A DNA stretch of 64,000 nucleotides, taken from the NCBI RefSeq assembly GCF_000935125.1, contig NZ_JRKI01000027.1, forward strand, positions 124,001 through 188,000. Reading direction: 5' to 3'. Origin of the DNA: Streptomyces natalensis ATCC 27448 (GTDB taxonomy: Bacteria; Actinomycetota; Actinomycetes; Streptomycetales; Streptomycetaceae). Below the pieces are notes generated by a model. It worked only from the letters and a program-made list of their open reading frames with translations, had not been told where the DNA came from and did not search any database. A program made the position numbers and the translations under genes. Positions 55,256-64,000 of this stretch are shown here, in pieces (within the stretch, counting starts at the first letter, position 1; each line of letters begins with the position of its first letter).

Positions 55256-57276
55256 AAGAGGAAGTACCGCTGCGCCATGGGCACTTCATTCACGTAGGAC
55301 CGCGGCACGGTCACTCCGTTGAGTTCCGTACGGGTGTCACCCGTGGTCGCGCCGCCGATGGTGACCTCGAAGCTGTTGTGGTCGACCTCGAGCTCGATGT
55401 TCCACGTGTCGTTCAGCTTCATGTCGGCCTTGGTGACGCCCCGGGTGCTCTTGATCGGTACGAACTCCTTGTCGAGGCCGAGGCCGGGCCGGGTGCGCTT
55501 GTTGAGGCGGGCAGCCACTGTGTTTGCTGTGCCGCTGCGCGTCACGTCGGGTGCCACGAAGTTGACCGAGTTGGTCTTCGTGGCTCGGCCGGTGGCGCCC
55601 CAGACCGCCCGGGGCAGGTAGGGCTGCGGCGTCGTGATCGACGCGTTGGCATCGCCGACCTGCGCGTACGCGAGCTGCCCGCCTTTGAGGACCATGTGCA
55701 TCTTCACGCCGAAGAACTTCGGCTCCCACAGCACCAGGTCCGCGAGCTTCCCCGTCTCCACGGAACCGACGTGTCCGTCGATGCCATGTGTGACCGCCGG
55801 GTTGATGGTGTATTTGGCGACGTAGCGACGTGCTCGGTAGTTGTCGTTCGGCGTCAGCCGGTCCGCATTGTGCGGGTGGCCCGTGTCGTCCGTGTCGTCC
55901 TTGACCGGGCGGACCTGCGCGTGCGCGAGGTCCTCCGGCAGATGGCCGTAGCGGGACTTCATGACGTGCGCGGTCTGCCACGTACGCATGATCATCTCTC
56001 CGATCCGTCCCATCGCCTGGGCGTCGGAGGACATCATCGAGATGGCGCCCATGTCGTGGAGCAGGTCTTCCGCGGCCATGGTGGACGGCCGGATGCGGGA
56101 GTCGGCGAAGGCCATGTCCGCCGGAATATCCGGGTTGAGGTGGTGGCAGACCACCATCATGTCGACGTGCTCCTTCACGGTGTTCACCGTCAAGGGGCGG
56201 GTCGGATTGGTCGAGGCGGGCAGGACGTTCTTGTATTTGACCAGCTCGATCATGTCCGGAGCGTGGCCACCACCGGCTCCTTCGACGTGGAAGATGTGAA
56301 CCGAGCGTGCCTGGCCCGACTCGCCTGTGAAGGCGTCGCGGGTGCTGTCCAGGAAGCCGGACTCGTTCAACGAGTCGGCGTGCAGGGCCAGCTGAACTCC
56401 GCGGGTATCACACACCTTCAGCGCCGCATCGATCACGGCGGGCGTGGCACCCCAGTCCTCGTGGACCTTGAACCCGATGACACCGGCGTCGACCTGTTCC
56501 TCAAGGGCATTCTCGTCCACCGTGCTGCCCTTGCCGAGCAGACCGATGTTGACGGGGTACTGGTCCAGGCTCTCGAAGGCCCGCGTGATGTGCCAGGAGC
56601 CCGGGGTCACACTGGTGGCCGTACTGCCCTCGGCCGGGCCGGTACCGCCGCCGATGAGGGTGGTCACTCCCGCGGTGAGCGCCTCGTCGATCTGCTCGGG
56701 ACAGATGAAGTGGACATGGGTGTCCACGCCGCCCGCGGTGAGGATGCGCCCGTTGCCAGAGATGACCTCGGTGCTCGGGCCGACCACGAAGTTCTTCGGC
56801 CGCGCCGTCACCGGAAGCCGATGCCCCTTGGGGATGCGGCGCGGCATCTCGAACTTCTTGATCTGGTCCATCGTCTCGGGGTTGTACGCCTTGCCGATGG
56901 CGTCGATCTTCCCGTCGCGGATACCGACGTCTGCCTTGACCACACCCCACCAGTCGAGGATCAGCGCACCTGTGATGACGGTGTCCACGGGCTTGCATCC
57001 CTTGTCGTCCCCGGTCCTTGGGATGTGCGCCATGCCCATCGACTCACGGATCACCTTGCCGCCGCCGAAGATCATCTCGTTGCCGCTGTGCTCGGGCCCG
57101 CCGCTCCAGTCCGCCTCGATTTCAAGGGTCAGGGCGGTGTCGGCCAGGCGCACGCGGTCTTTGGTGGTGGGCCCGTACAGAGCGGTGTAGTCGGCCCGCT
57201 TCAGCATGTTGCCCGGTCGCCCGGCCTGCTGGCTCGCCGAGCCGGTGCCCGACGGCATGTTCGCGCTCTTGCTCAC
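55252..57276 (-). CDS. ureC: Urease alpha subunit UreC (long, divergent form)
   Basis: 674 residues, about 100 more than usual. The GTG at 57276 overlaps the ureAB stop (GTGA) and has AAGGAGG six bases before. Active-site residues are kept: metal His in [14 protein letters not shown], the carbamylated Lys in [27 protein letters not shown], and the flap [20 protein letters not shown] with the mobile Cys. Extra segments include [20 protein letters not shown] before the TAGGVDTH block, and others near [16 protein letters not shown] and [20 protein letters not shown]. It hydrolyses urea to ammonia and carbamate with two nickel ions. The end MAQRYFLF is canonical. Confidence 0.93.
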   Translation of the reverse strand: MSKSANMPSGTGSASQQAGRPGNMLKRADYTALYGPTTKDRVRLADTALTLEIEADWSGGPEHSGNEMIFGGGKVIRESMGMAHIPRTGDDKGCKPVDTVITGALILDWWGVVKADVGIRDGKIDAIGKAYNPETMDQIKKFEMPRRIPKGHRLPVTARPKNFVVGPSTEVISGNGRILTAGGVDTHVHFICPEQIDEALTAGVTTLIGGGTGPAEGSTATSVTPGSWHITRAFESLDQYPVNIGLLGKGSTVDENALEEQVDAGVIGFKVHEDWGATPAVIDAALKVCDTRGVQLALHADSLNESGFLDSTRDAFTGESGQARSVHIFHVEGAGGGHAPDMIELVKYKNVLPASTNPTRPLTVNTVKEHVDMMVVCHHLNPDIPADMAFADSRIRPSTMAAEDLLHDMGAISMMSSDAQAMGRIGEMIMRTWQTAHVMKSRYGHLPEDLAHAQVRPVKDDTDDTGHPHNADRLTPNDNYRARRYVAKYTINPAVTHGIDGHVGSVETGKLADLVLWEPKFFGVKMHMVLKGGQLAYAQVGDANASITTPQPYLPRAVWGATGRATKTNSVNFVAPDVTRSGTANTVAARLNKRTRPGLGLDKEFVPIKSTRGVTKADMKLNDTWNIELEVDHNSFEVTIGGATTGDTRTELNGVTVPRSYVNEVPMAQRYFLF

Positions 57277-58094
57277 GGGTTCACCTCCTTGCGCAGTCCC
57301 TTGACGATCCGATCCCCCTGGATATCCACGAGTTCGACGCAGCATTCGTCGCCCGGCTCGAAGCGCACGGACGTACCCGCGGGGATGTTGAGCCGACGCA
57401 TCCATGCGGCTTCGCAGTTCCTGAGCTTGCGGTCCTTCGGCGGAACCGTGGCGGGGACCTCGACCGCGACGACCTCCAGGTCGGGATTGACCTCGGCGAA
57501 GTGATAGTGGGAACCCACCTGGATGGGACGGTCCGACACGTTCTTCACCTTGATCTTCGTCCTGCCCCCGGCGATCTTCGTGTTGCTCCGACTCCCCTGG
57601 CGGGTGGCGTCTTTCTGCACATTCCGGTTGAACTCGATCGCCTCGTACCAGGAGGCGGCGTCCTCGCACGCGTCGCAACACGCGGACGAGCCGTTGCCGT
57701 TGCCTTTGCCGCACTCGACCGGGCAGTCCGGTGCGCGCGGCGGCCGGGGATGCTCGACCTTGCCCGGATGGACCTCGGGTTCCTCCGCGGCCTCGGGGAA
57801 CGGGTCGTGGAGGGTGACAAGCTTGGTGCCGTCCGGGAAGGTGGCCTCCACCTGGACGTTTTTGATCATCTCTGGGACGCCCTCCATGACCTCGTCACGG
57901 CCGATCAGGCGTCGGCCCGAGTCCATGATGTCGCTGACCGTCTTGCCGGCGCGTGCCTGCTCGAAGACGTGCACCGACAACAGGGCCATCACCTCTGGAT
58001 AGTTGAGGAGCAGCCCGCATGCGCGGCGCCGCTGCGCTACGTCGGCGGCCACATGAATGAGCAGCCGTTCCTGCTCATGTGGAGTCAAATGCAC
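57273..58094 (-). CDS. ureAB: Fused urease gamma-beta subunit (UreA-UreB)
   Basis: 273 residues starting at the GTG 58094 so that the protein begins [20 protein letters not shown], as UreA does; an ATG at 58190 would add 32 residues without homology. Gamma domain 1-100 ends [16 protein letters not shown]-like (KLVTLHDPF). A cysteine-rich linker ([21 protein letters not shown]; five to six Cys near 120-145) precedes the beta domain (SYHF-type [34 protein letters not shown]). Such fusions are known, but the Cys-rich linker is unusual. First gene of the operon, overlapping ureC. Confidence 0.88.
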   Translation of the reverse strand: MHLTPHEQERLLIHVAADVAQRRRACGLLLNYPEVMALLSVHVFEQARAGKTVSDIMDSGRRLIGRDEVMEGVPEMIKNVQVEATFPDGTKLVTLHDPFPEAAEEPEVHPGKVEHPRPPRAPDCPVECGKGNGNGSSACCDACEDAASWYEAIEFNRNVQKDATRQGSRSNTKIAGGRTKIKVKNVSDRPIQVGSHYHFAEVNPDLEVVAVEVPATVPPKDRKLRNCEAAWMRRLNIPAGTSVRFEPGDECCVELVDIQGDRIVKGLRKEVNP

Positions 58095-58736
58095 GAGGTG
58101 CCGTTTCTCTCGCTCGGACAGTGCGTGCAGCCGGGCATGCCGAAGGCCGCGGAAGACGTCCCCGGTTGGCGCCAGGCGCTCGTCGAGCATGGACGGGAGA
58201 AGCCGATGGCAGACTTGAAAGGCGGATCATGTACTCGATGAGGTGACGCCGACGCGCAGGGGTTTATACCGCGGGGCAGTGGGGGCCTGGGGCGGAGGCG
58301 CGAAGATACCTCTGCGCCGAGCGACCCCCAGTCGACGCACTATCGCGGCCGCCCCAAGGCGTCGAGTCGAGTCATACCCGGATCCGCATCAGTATCCGCA
58401 CCGTATCCGGATCCGTACCCGTATCCGTCGGGAACACAATGCGGCCGGGCAGTCGCGCAGGGCAGCCGGGTGCCCTGCACCCTGTCGGGGCCGTCAGGCG
58501 GCCGGAGGCGACGGGAGGGAATAGAGGCCCGAGGTGGCTGGAGGTCGCCACCCGGCGGCTTCCCACGCCCCGCGGGTACGCCGCTCCATGGCACGCTGAG
58601 GAGAGGACAATCGCAGGAGCACGAGCAGCCAAGCCACTGGCGCGATCGGTACACCGCGACCGCCACAGCAGCGATCGACGTGGCTGCCACGTGGCAGCCA
58701 CCGGGCCGACGAGACAACAGGCAGGTCGAGGAGCAC
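58095..58736. other. 642-bp divergent intergenic region between urease and AlkB-like genes
   Basis: No gene supported. It should hold the urease promoter. Positions 58374-58436 contain a degenerate hexamer run (ATCCGNAC/ATCCGTACC-like, about ten units). Near its right end is the perfect palindrome at 58680-58701. Confidence 0.5.
58680..58701. promoter_or_regulatory. Perfect 22-bp palindrome upstream of the AlkB-like gene
   Basis: Each half is GTGGCTGCCAC followed by its complement GTGGCAGCCAC, with a CACGTG-type centre (CCACGTGG). It lies 36 bases before the ATG, a typical place for a dimeric repressor or activator site. Regulator unknown. Confidence 0.6.
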
Positions 58737-59678
58737 ATGAGTACGCCACTTCCCGGCTTCGAGGACTTCGGGGGGCTTGAGCGGAACGGGCTGCCGGGAG
58801 ACATCGAGGGACCCGCGGGAACCGGTCGTTCTTCGGGAACCAGGGCTGCAGGAGCCAGGATGCCCGCGAGAACCACGGGCGGCGGCTCTGCCGGGACCAC
58901 GGGCCCTGCGGGGGCCGAAGGCACCGACCAGCCCCAGCGGACTCCTCGCACGCCCGCCGCCACCGGCAATGACATCAACGACACCGACGCTACTGACGGT
59001 ACGGCCAGCTCCTCCCCGCCCCCCGGCCAGGAACGACACCCCTCCCGCCACGTTCTCGCCCCCGGCGCCGTCCACGTCCCCGGCTGGCTGACCCTGGACC
59101 AGCAGCGCGAGCTGGTCACCGCCTGCCGCGGCTGGGCGCGTGGCCCGGCACCGATCCGGCACACCAAACTCCCCCGGGGCGGCGTGATGTCCGTCCAGAC
59201 GGTGTGCATCGGATGGCACTGGCAGCCGTACGCGTATACCCGGACCGCCGACGACGTCAACGGTGCCCGGGTTGCCGAATTCCCTTACTGGATGATCGAG
59301 TTGGGTCGCAGGGCGCTGGTCGACGCGTATCAGGACGCGACCGCGGGCGAGGGCTACACACCTGACACCGCACTGATCAATTTCTACGACGACCAGGCGA
59401 AACTCGGCATGCACCAGGACAAGGAGGAGCGGTCCGGCGCACCGGTGGTTTCGCTCAGCATCGGCGACACCTGTGTCTTCCGGTTCGGCAACACGGAGAC
59501 GCGGACCAAGCCGTACACGGACATCGAGCTGGCTTCCGGCGATCTGTTCGTCTTCGGCGGCCCGTCGCGCTTCGCGTACCACGGAGTGCCCAAGGTCCGG
59601 CCGGGCACCGGCGACCCGGCGACGGGCCTCGCCAATGGCCGCCTCAACATCACCATGCGAGTCACCGGGCTCAGCTGA
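58737..59678 (+). CDS. AlkB-like 2-oxoglutarate/Fe(II) dioxygenase
   Basis: 313 residues from the ATG at 58737 (GAGGAG three bases before). The first ~105 residues are a Gly/Thr/Ala-rich disordered extension. The AlkB domain follows: GAVHVPGWLTLDQQRELVTA, INFYDDQAKLGMHQDKEE (Fe ligands His and Asp), VVSLSIGDTCVFRFGN, FAYHGVPKVRPG (third ligand His) and GRLNITMRVTGL (2-oxoglutarate Arg residues). By family it removes alkyl groups from damaged DNA or RNA bases. The upstream palindrome suggests control. Confidence 0.92.
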   Translation: MSTPLPGFEDFGGLERNGLPGDIEGPAGTGRSSGTRAAGARMPARTTGGGSAGTTGPAGAEGTDQPQRTPRTPAATGNDINDTDATDGTASSSPPPGQERHPSRHVLAPGAVHVPGWLTLDQQRELVTACRGWARGPAPIRHTKLPRGGVMSVQTVCIGWHWQPYAYTRTADDVNGARVAEFPYWMIELGRRALVDAYQDATAGEGYTPDTALINFYDDQAKLGMHQDKEERSGAPVVSLSIGDTCVFRFGNTETRTKPYTDIELASGDLFVFGGPSRFAYHGVPKVRPGTGDPATGLANGRLNITMRVTGLS

Positions 59679-59906
59679 CCCGCGAGTCGGCCCCGTATTG
59701 ACCCGCCCGTCGACCCCGTATCCAGTGCGGAGTTCCGCCCGACCGTCACCGCACCCGGCCCTGTCTCCCACACAGCGAACCAAACGGCGGGCCCCGCAGC
59801 CGGCTCAGCTCCCGGCCCCCGCCCACGGCCCGCCTCCAACGCGGCAGATCCACACACCCCGCCCATATCCGCTCCCAGGAGACAGAGGCAGAGGCACACT
59901 GGACTC

Positions 59907-60131
59907 ATGTGCCGCAGCATCAAGACCCTTCGCCCGCCCGTTACGCCCGAAGTCACCGATGACGACGTCCGGGCCGCGGCCCTTCAGTACGTCCGCAAGG
60001 TCTCCGGCTTCCGCGCACCGGCCGCACACAACCGCGAGGTGTTCGAGCACGCCGTGGACGCCGTGGCGGCCGCGACTCAGGAACTCCTCAACGGTCTCCA
60101 GATCCGTGGGACGGCAGCACAGCAGCGCTGA
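59907..60131 (+). CDS. DUF2277 family protein
   Basis: 74 residues from the ATG at 59907. Reads MCRSIKTLRPPVTPEVTDDD, then RAAALQYVRKVSGFRAPAAH NREVFEHAVDAV, the full DUF2277 pattern with the N-terminal MCRSIK. Function unknown, although the family is widespread in actinobacteria. The 59679-59906 spacer shows nothing further. Confidence 0.85.
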   Translation: MCRSIKTLRPPVTPEVTDDDVRAAALQYVRKVSGFRAPAAHNREVFEHAVDAVAAATQELLNGLQIRGTAAQQR

Positions 60132-60179
60132 GCCCGACTGTCCCGGCAGCCCATCCCACAGCCGACGGCCCCACAGCCC

Positions 60180-61160
60180 TCACCACTCCAGCAACGCCTG
60201 CACCGGAAGGTGATCGCTCGGGAACTGTCCGTGCTCGGAGAAGGTGTTGATCGTGGCACACCGTGTCCGCACGCCCGGCGAGGTCAGAATCCAGTCGATC
60301 CGGTCCCCGTCCAGCACCAGCGGCCGATACCCGTGAAACGTCCCGTACTGAGCGCTCCGCTCCTCGGCCACGTCCCAGCTGTCGACGAGCGCCCCGTCCG
60401 CCAGCATCGCCTCGTATACGGGATTCTTGTGCGCCGCGACATTGAAGTCACCCGTGACGATCCGCGGCAATGACGGATCGAGCACACCGAGCCGCTCACG
60501 GATCAGCGCAGTCGATCGCTCCCTCGAGTACTGGTTCGCATGATCGAGGTGGGCATTCCACGCAGCGAACTCGCCCCCGCCCCACATATCTCGGAACCGC
60601 ACCCAGGTCACCATCCGAATCACGGTGTTCCCCCAGGTCGCCGACCCGATCAGATACGGCGTATCGGACAGCCAGAAATGGTCGTACTCGACCGGTGCGA
60701 GTCGCCGCACATCATAGAAAATCGCCGCGAATTCATCCCGGCTTCCGCCTCCCCGCCCCGTCCCCACCCAGGCGTAATGCGGACCCAGATCCTCCGCGAT
60801 ATCGCGGAGCTGCCCGTAAAGCCCCTCCTGGGTCCCGATCAGATGCGGAGCCTCGCGCCGTAGGAGCGACCGCATTACGGGGCGCCGCTCGGCCCACGAA
60901 TGCGGCCGGGTGTCGGAGGCGTAACGCAGGTTGAAGGTCATGACCCGCAGCCCCCTCCCCTCCCCCCGATCGGCGGCGCCCGCGTGCCCGGCCCCGTACG
61001 CCACCGCCGGTACGGAAGCCGCCCCCGCGGCCGCCACTCGCAGAGCCGACCGCCGGCTGAATCCCACCGCCGCGGACGGCCCGGCGAATCCTGACGACGC
61101 CGGCAACGCCGTGTCCGCAGCGGCTCGAGACTCCCCGACGGGAAGACGGTCATCGTTCAC
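60180..61160 (-). CDS. Secreted endonuclease/exonuclease/phosphatase family protein (Tat signal)
   Basis: 326 residues from the GTG at 61160 with GGAG five bases before. N-terminal twin-arginine signal (FSRRSALRVAAAGAASVPAV). The EEP domain starts LRVMTFNLRYASDTRPHSWA and has the metal Glu in LIGTQEGLYGQLRDI, HLDHANQYSRERSTALI, TGDFNVAAHKNPVYEAMLAD (catalytic Asp/Asn) and the final SDHLPVQALLEW. Family members hydrolyse phosphodiesters (DNA, sphingomyelin, inositol phosphates). Target unknown; secretion suggests phosphate scavenging. Confidence 0.9.
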   Translation of the reverse strand: MNDDRLPVGESRAAADTALPASSGFAGPSAAVGFSRRSALRVAAAGAASVPAVAYGAGHAGAADRGEGRGLRVMTFNLRYASDTRPHSWAERRPVMRSLLRREAPHLIGTQEGLYGQLRDIAEDLGPHYAWVGTGRGGGSRDEFAAIFYDVRRLAPVEYDHFWLSDTPYLIGSATWGNTVIRMVTWVRFRDMWGGGEFAAWNAHLDHANQYSRERSTALIRERLGVLDPSLPRIVTGDFNVAAHKNPVYEAMLADGALVDSWDVAEERSAQYGTFHGYRPLVLDGDRIDWILTSPGVRTRCATINTFSEHGQFPSDHLPVQALLEW

Positions 61161-61287
61161 AACGACTCCATTCGTCCCTACGCAGGTCAGGACCAACACC
61201 CCATCCGCAGAGTCCCGAGCACCGCCATGAGCCGAAAATGGCCTCGAACAGAACCGCACGGCAATCCGGGGCGAAAAAATCTCCCCC

Positions 61288-61908
61288 TCAATTCCGTCCG
61301 GCAGGTCCCTGCCATTCCGCATGCCGGATACGGGAGATCGACTGCACGCCGGCGACCGTCCCCCACTCATCCTTGCCCAGCCGCGACAACGGCCGAAGCT
61401 TGGCGATCTCCGGATGCCCGTCAGCCAGCACGGCGGCCGATACCACTGCGTGCACCACCCGCCCGAACACCACCGTGGAATCCCCGATCCCCAGCGTGCT
61501 GTGCACCTCGCACTCCAATGCCACCGGCGACTCGGCCACCCGCGGCGGCTTCACCCGCACACTCGGCTCGGAAGCGATTCCCGCGGCCTCGAATTCATTC
61601 ACCCCGTGCGGGAAATCCGTAGCACTTTCGTTCACCTGCTGCTCCATGCCCTCCGCGGCAAAACTCACCACGAATTGGCCGGTTGCCTCGATGTTCCGCA
61701 GGGTGTCCTTCCGCCCGACGGAGCTGAACTGCACTACGGGCGGCGTCACGCTGGCTATGTTGAAGAAGGAGTGCGGGGCAAGGTTCGCTGAATCACTATA
61801 TGGATCGTAGGTCGACACCCAGGCGATCGGCCGCGGCACAACCACCGCGGTCAGCAGCCTGTAGAACTCGTTGCGAGACATGTCAGCGGGATCAAAGTCG
61901 ATACGCAT
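61288..61908 (-). CDS. Flavin reductase-like protein
   Basis: 206 residues from the ATG at 61908. FMN-binding split-barrel pattern: FYRLLTAVVVPRPIAWVSTY, DPYSDSANLAPHSFFNIASV and PPVVQFSSVGRKDTLRNIEA, ending with FGRVVHAVVSAAVLADGHP. Members reduce flavin with NAD(P)H or bind FMN as oxygenase partners. It faces the recombinase gene across a 121-base divergent region. Confidence 0.88.
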   Translation of the reverse strand: MRIDFDPADMSRNEFYRLLTAVVVPRPIAWVSTYDPYSDSANLAPHSFFNIASVTPPVVQFSSVGRKDTLRNIEATGQFVVSFAAEGMEQQVNESATDFPHGVNEFEAAGIASEPSVRVKPPRVAESPVALECEVHSTLGIGDSTVVFGRVVHAVVSAAVLADGHPEIAKLRPLSRLGKDEWGTVAGVQSISRIRHAEWQGPAGRN

Positions 61909-62029
61909 GGTGATCAGTATCCATGCAGGCGGCCGCGCATCCTACGGCGGATCCCCGGCACCACCAAACCCCCGAGTTCGACGGAAAGTGCCCGGTACCG
62001 GAGCCACCGAGCACCAGGAGCCGAACACC

Positions 62030-63706
62030 GTGACGACCGCAGCCCCCACCGTCTGGGAGGACTTCGACGTTCCCGCGCACGCCCGCGGTGGACAGGTGAC
62101 CCTCAACCTCTACGACCACCTGGCGGCATACGCGCCCAAACGCCCCGGCGCGTACCTGCGCATCTCCTCCGACCGCTTCGGTCTGGAGACCGGCGTCGAC
62201 CGTCAGCTCGAGGACGCCCAGGATTCGCGCACCCGCCTGCGTTGGGGCCCGTTCGCCAAGATCTACCGCGAGAACGACACCTCGGCCTTCAAGAAGCGCA
62301 AGGTCGTCAAGTCCGACGGATCGGTCGACTGGGTGGTCCTGCGCCCAGAATTCCGCCAACTGCTCGCCGACCTCGCGCACGGTGTGATCGACGGCGTCAT
62401 CTTCTACGACCTCGACCGGCTGGTCCGCCAGCCGCGGGATCTGGAAGACCTCATCGACATCGTCGAGTACGTCAAGAGGCCTGTCACCGGGGCCACCGGC
62501 GGCCGCATGAATCTGATCAATGACAGCGACCGTCACATGGCTCGCATGATGTGCGTGATGGCGCTCAAGTCCTCCGAGGACACCGCCCGCCGCGTCGCCC
62601 GCCAACACCTGTCCGCCGCTCAGAACGGACTCGCCCAAGGCCGCATCGCCTACGGCTGGGTACGCAAGGGCGGGCGCAAGGGACAGCTCGTCCCGGATGA
62701 GGCCGACGTCGTCGTCCGCATCTTCCAGGACTTCATGACGGGAGAATCGGCCTACAGCATCGCCAAGGCATTCAACAACGAAGGCATCACGCCGCCCTCC
62801 GCCCGCACCTGGTCATCCACCATGATCGCCAAAATGCTCCGCAATCCGCGCTACGCGGGCATGGTTTCCTACGCGGGCAAGCACCGAGTCGAAGCTGCCG
62901 CAGCCGGGGACGGCTGGTCCTTGGTCCTCTTCGACGACGAGGGGCGTCCCCTGCTCGGGACATGGGAACCCATCGTCACCCCGAAGCTGTGGTCCCAGGT
63001 CCAGTTCGAGTGGCAGCGCCGTCGCCAAAAGGCCGGCATCAAGCCGGGCGAGTCCGGCGTCGCACCGATCAACAAGTACTTGCTGTCCGGAATCCTGCGA
63101 TGCAACAAATGCCGTCGCGGCCTTGTCGGTCATTCCTACAGGGAGCGCAGGTCAGGAAGGACCATCCGCAATTACATGTGCCCACCCTCCGATCGAGGGG
63201 GCTGCGGCGGAACCGCCATCGCGGCTCAGACTGCGGACGCAGCAATCGAGGAAGCAATGGCGACGTTCCTTCGCAAGCAGCTTCAGGCCGCCAAAACCGA
63301 TCAGGTGGAATCCTCGGGCGCCATCACAGCATTGCAGGCTCGACTTGACCAGGATCTCTCGCGCAAGAGTGAACTCATCCATCAATGGTCGGAAGGCTCC
63401 TTGCACGAAGCCGGTCTCACCGAAGAGGACTACTTCACCATGCTCGCGACCCTCAACCGAAAGATCTCCACGCACAGGGAATCGATCGCCGCCCTGGAGG
63501 GCGCACCGGAACCGGCAGTTGCTCCTGACGAGCTCCTCAAAAACTGGACGGGCGGTTCACTGCGCCAAAGGCGCGCGATACTCAAGCGCTACCTGCACTC
63601 CATTACAGTGCAACCGCCCCTCCCGCCATCGGATTTCAACCGATCCGAACTCGTGAAGGAACGCCTCACTCCTCACTGGAAGTCGGCCGGAGAACTCGCC
63701 GCGTAG
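62030..63706 (+). CDS. Large serine recombinase (phage-type integrase)
   Basis: 558 residues from the GTG at 62030 (AGGAG nine bases before). Resolvase domain ~40-195: AYLRISSDRFGLETGVDRQL (catalytic Ser46), VIDGVIFYDLDRLVRQPRDL. Recombinase domain ~205-320 (GRIAYGWVRKGGRKGQLVPD, SYSIAKAFNNEGI-like). A zinc ribbon near 345-385 (LRCNKCRRGLVG ... NYMCPPSDRGGCGG), then a coiled coil and a C-terminal tail. Such integrases insert phages or mobile islands at an attB site. It sits beside a cut GMC oxidoreductase gene, the probable attachment gene. No other phage genes are seen to its left. Confidence 0.92.
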   Translation: MTTAAPTVWEDFDVPAHARGGQVTLNLYDHLAAYAPKRPGAYLRISSDRFGLETGVDRQLEDAQDSRTRLRWGPFAKIYRENDTSAFKKRKVVKSDGSVDWVVLRPEFRQLLADLAHGVIDGVIFYDLDRLVRQPRDLEDLIDIVEYVKRPVTGATGGRMNLINDSDRHMARMMCVMALKSSEDTARRVARQHLSAAQNGLAQGRIAYGWVRKGGRKGQLVPDEADVVVRIFQDFMTGESAYSIAKAFNNEGITPPSARTWSSTMIAKMLRNPRYAGMVSYAGKHRVEAAAAGDGWSLVLFDDEGRPLLGTWEPIVTPKLWSQVQFEWQRRRQKAGIKPGESGVAPINKYLLSGILRCNKCRRGLVGHSYRERRSGRTIRNYMCPPSDRGGCGGTAIAAQTADAAIEEAMATFLRKQLQAAKTDQVESSGAITALQARLDQDLSRKSELIHQWSEGSLHEAGLTEEDYFTMLATLNRKISTHRESIAALEGAPEPAVAPDELLKNWTGGSLRQRRAILKRYLHSITVQPPLPPSDFNRSELVKERLTPHWKSAGELAA

Positions 63707-63710
63707 ACGA

Positions 63711-64000
63711 GAGGCGTCCCCAGGGAGGTGATCGGGGCTGCCGATGCCGGAGAGCATCAGCAGCTTGGGGGACTCGACGGCGCCGGCCGCGAGAATCACC
63801 TCGCCGGCGGCGCACGCCTGGTGCAGGCCCAGCCGGACCGGCTCGCCGTGCACGTCCCGTACTTCGCGGCCACCCACGCCAGGCCGCTCCCGCCGTTGGA
63901 GGTACTCCCCCCCACACAGGTGTCACCGGCGAAGGCGAGCCCGATGACCTGGGCGTTGCAGCGCAGGGTGAGGTTGGAGCGGCGGAGGGCCGGCTCCAGG
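63711..64000 (-). pseudogene. GMC oxidoreductase fragment, interrupted at the recombinase and frameshifted
   Basis: The minus strand reads LEPALRRSNLTLRCNAQVIG and FAGDTCVG up to a run of seven C/G (63907-63913), then continues in another frame as GEYLQRRERPGV, VRLGLHQACAAGEVILAAGA and VESPKLLMLSGIGSPDHL. This is the middle of choline-dehydrogenase-type GMC flavoenzymes. Homology ends at about 63735, just after the conserved GIG, and the recombinase stop lies at 63706. The C-terminal part is not in the window. The frameshift shows the piece is dead even apart from the insertion. Confidence 0.75.

Noticed and set aside
54364-57504. A plus-strand open frame of over 1000 codons
   Set aside because: It runs antisense through ureF and ureC, has Gly/Val/Arg-biased composition and no motif. 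It is a mirror of the high-GC urease genes.

Overview
The window is about 71% G+C. Its genes use GTG starts often, have purine-rich ribosome binding sites and carry many paralogous acetyltransferases. With small families such as DUF6296 and DUF2277, PQQ-domain Ser/Thr kinases and a rifamycin-associated element, this points to a Streptomyces chromosome, probably a chromosomal arm because remnants and mobile DNA are frequent. All identifications come from reading the sequence; no database search was run.

Layout. 1-6.1 kb: an edge-truncated Eis-like acetyltransferase, a Rieske oxygenase with an ABC exporter (minus), a GNAT and a sarcosine/dimethylglycine-type N-methyltransferase. 6.2-9.5 kb: a small secreted peptide, a histidine phosphatase, then a tRNA-like cloverleaf that ends two bases before the ATG of a 764-residue protein I cannot identify. 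This RNA-protein pair is the most unusual item in the window. 9.6-20.9 kb: a GNAT, a degenerate aryl-acid AMP ligase, a secreted CAP protein, two tandem Ser/Thr kinases with PQQ propellers and a PAS/GAF/PP2C phosphatase. 21-25 kb: a rifamycin-defence locus, with a HelR-type RNA polymerase-protecting helicase and a rifamycin glycosyltransferase preceded by a rifamycin-associated element. A 169-bp inverted-repeat element and a 14-bp tandem repeat lie between the two genes. 25-36 kb: a broken PIG-L deacetylase, a lysine-rich winged-helix protein, patatin, SGNH esterase, FMN reductase, PBP4-type peptidase, DUF4132 protein, nitrilase and GntR regulator.

36.6-46.5 kb: a class F-like sortase next to a Gly/His/Asp-rich repeat wall protein, a GNAT-AAA fusion, a cell-envelope protein, a cytochrome P450, an Asp/Glu racemase and a serine hydrolase. 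47.3-49.65 kb: a transposon-like unit with 19-bp inverted ends and a TTA duplication, carrying an MFS exporter beside an IS5-type transposase. 50-53 kb: a GNAT, an aroM pseudogene with an in-frame stop, a truncated ATP-grasp-like start and an acyl-CoA-dehydrogenase-fold monooxygenase. 53.2-58.1 kb: a urease operon read on the minus strand (fused ureAB, ureC, ureF, ureG, ureD), in which ureG has lost its centre. 58.7-61.9 kb: AlkB-like dioxygenase, DUF2277, a secreted endonuclease/phosphatase-fold protein and a flavin reductase. 62-64 kb: a large serine recombinase abutting the cut end of a GMC oxidoreductase gene.

How the genes work together. The clearest functional modules are rifamycin inactivation plus target protection, urea hydrolysis (probably not self-sufficient here because ureG is broken), kinase/phosphatase signalling, and sortase with its likely substrate. 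No complete antibiotic biosynthesis cluster and no CRISPR array were seen.
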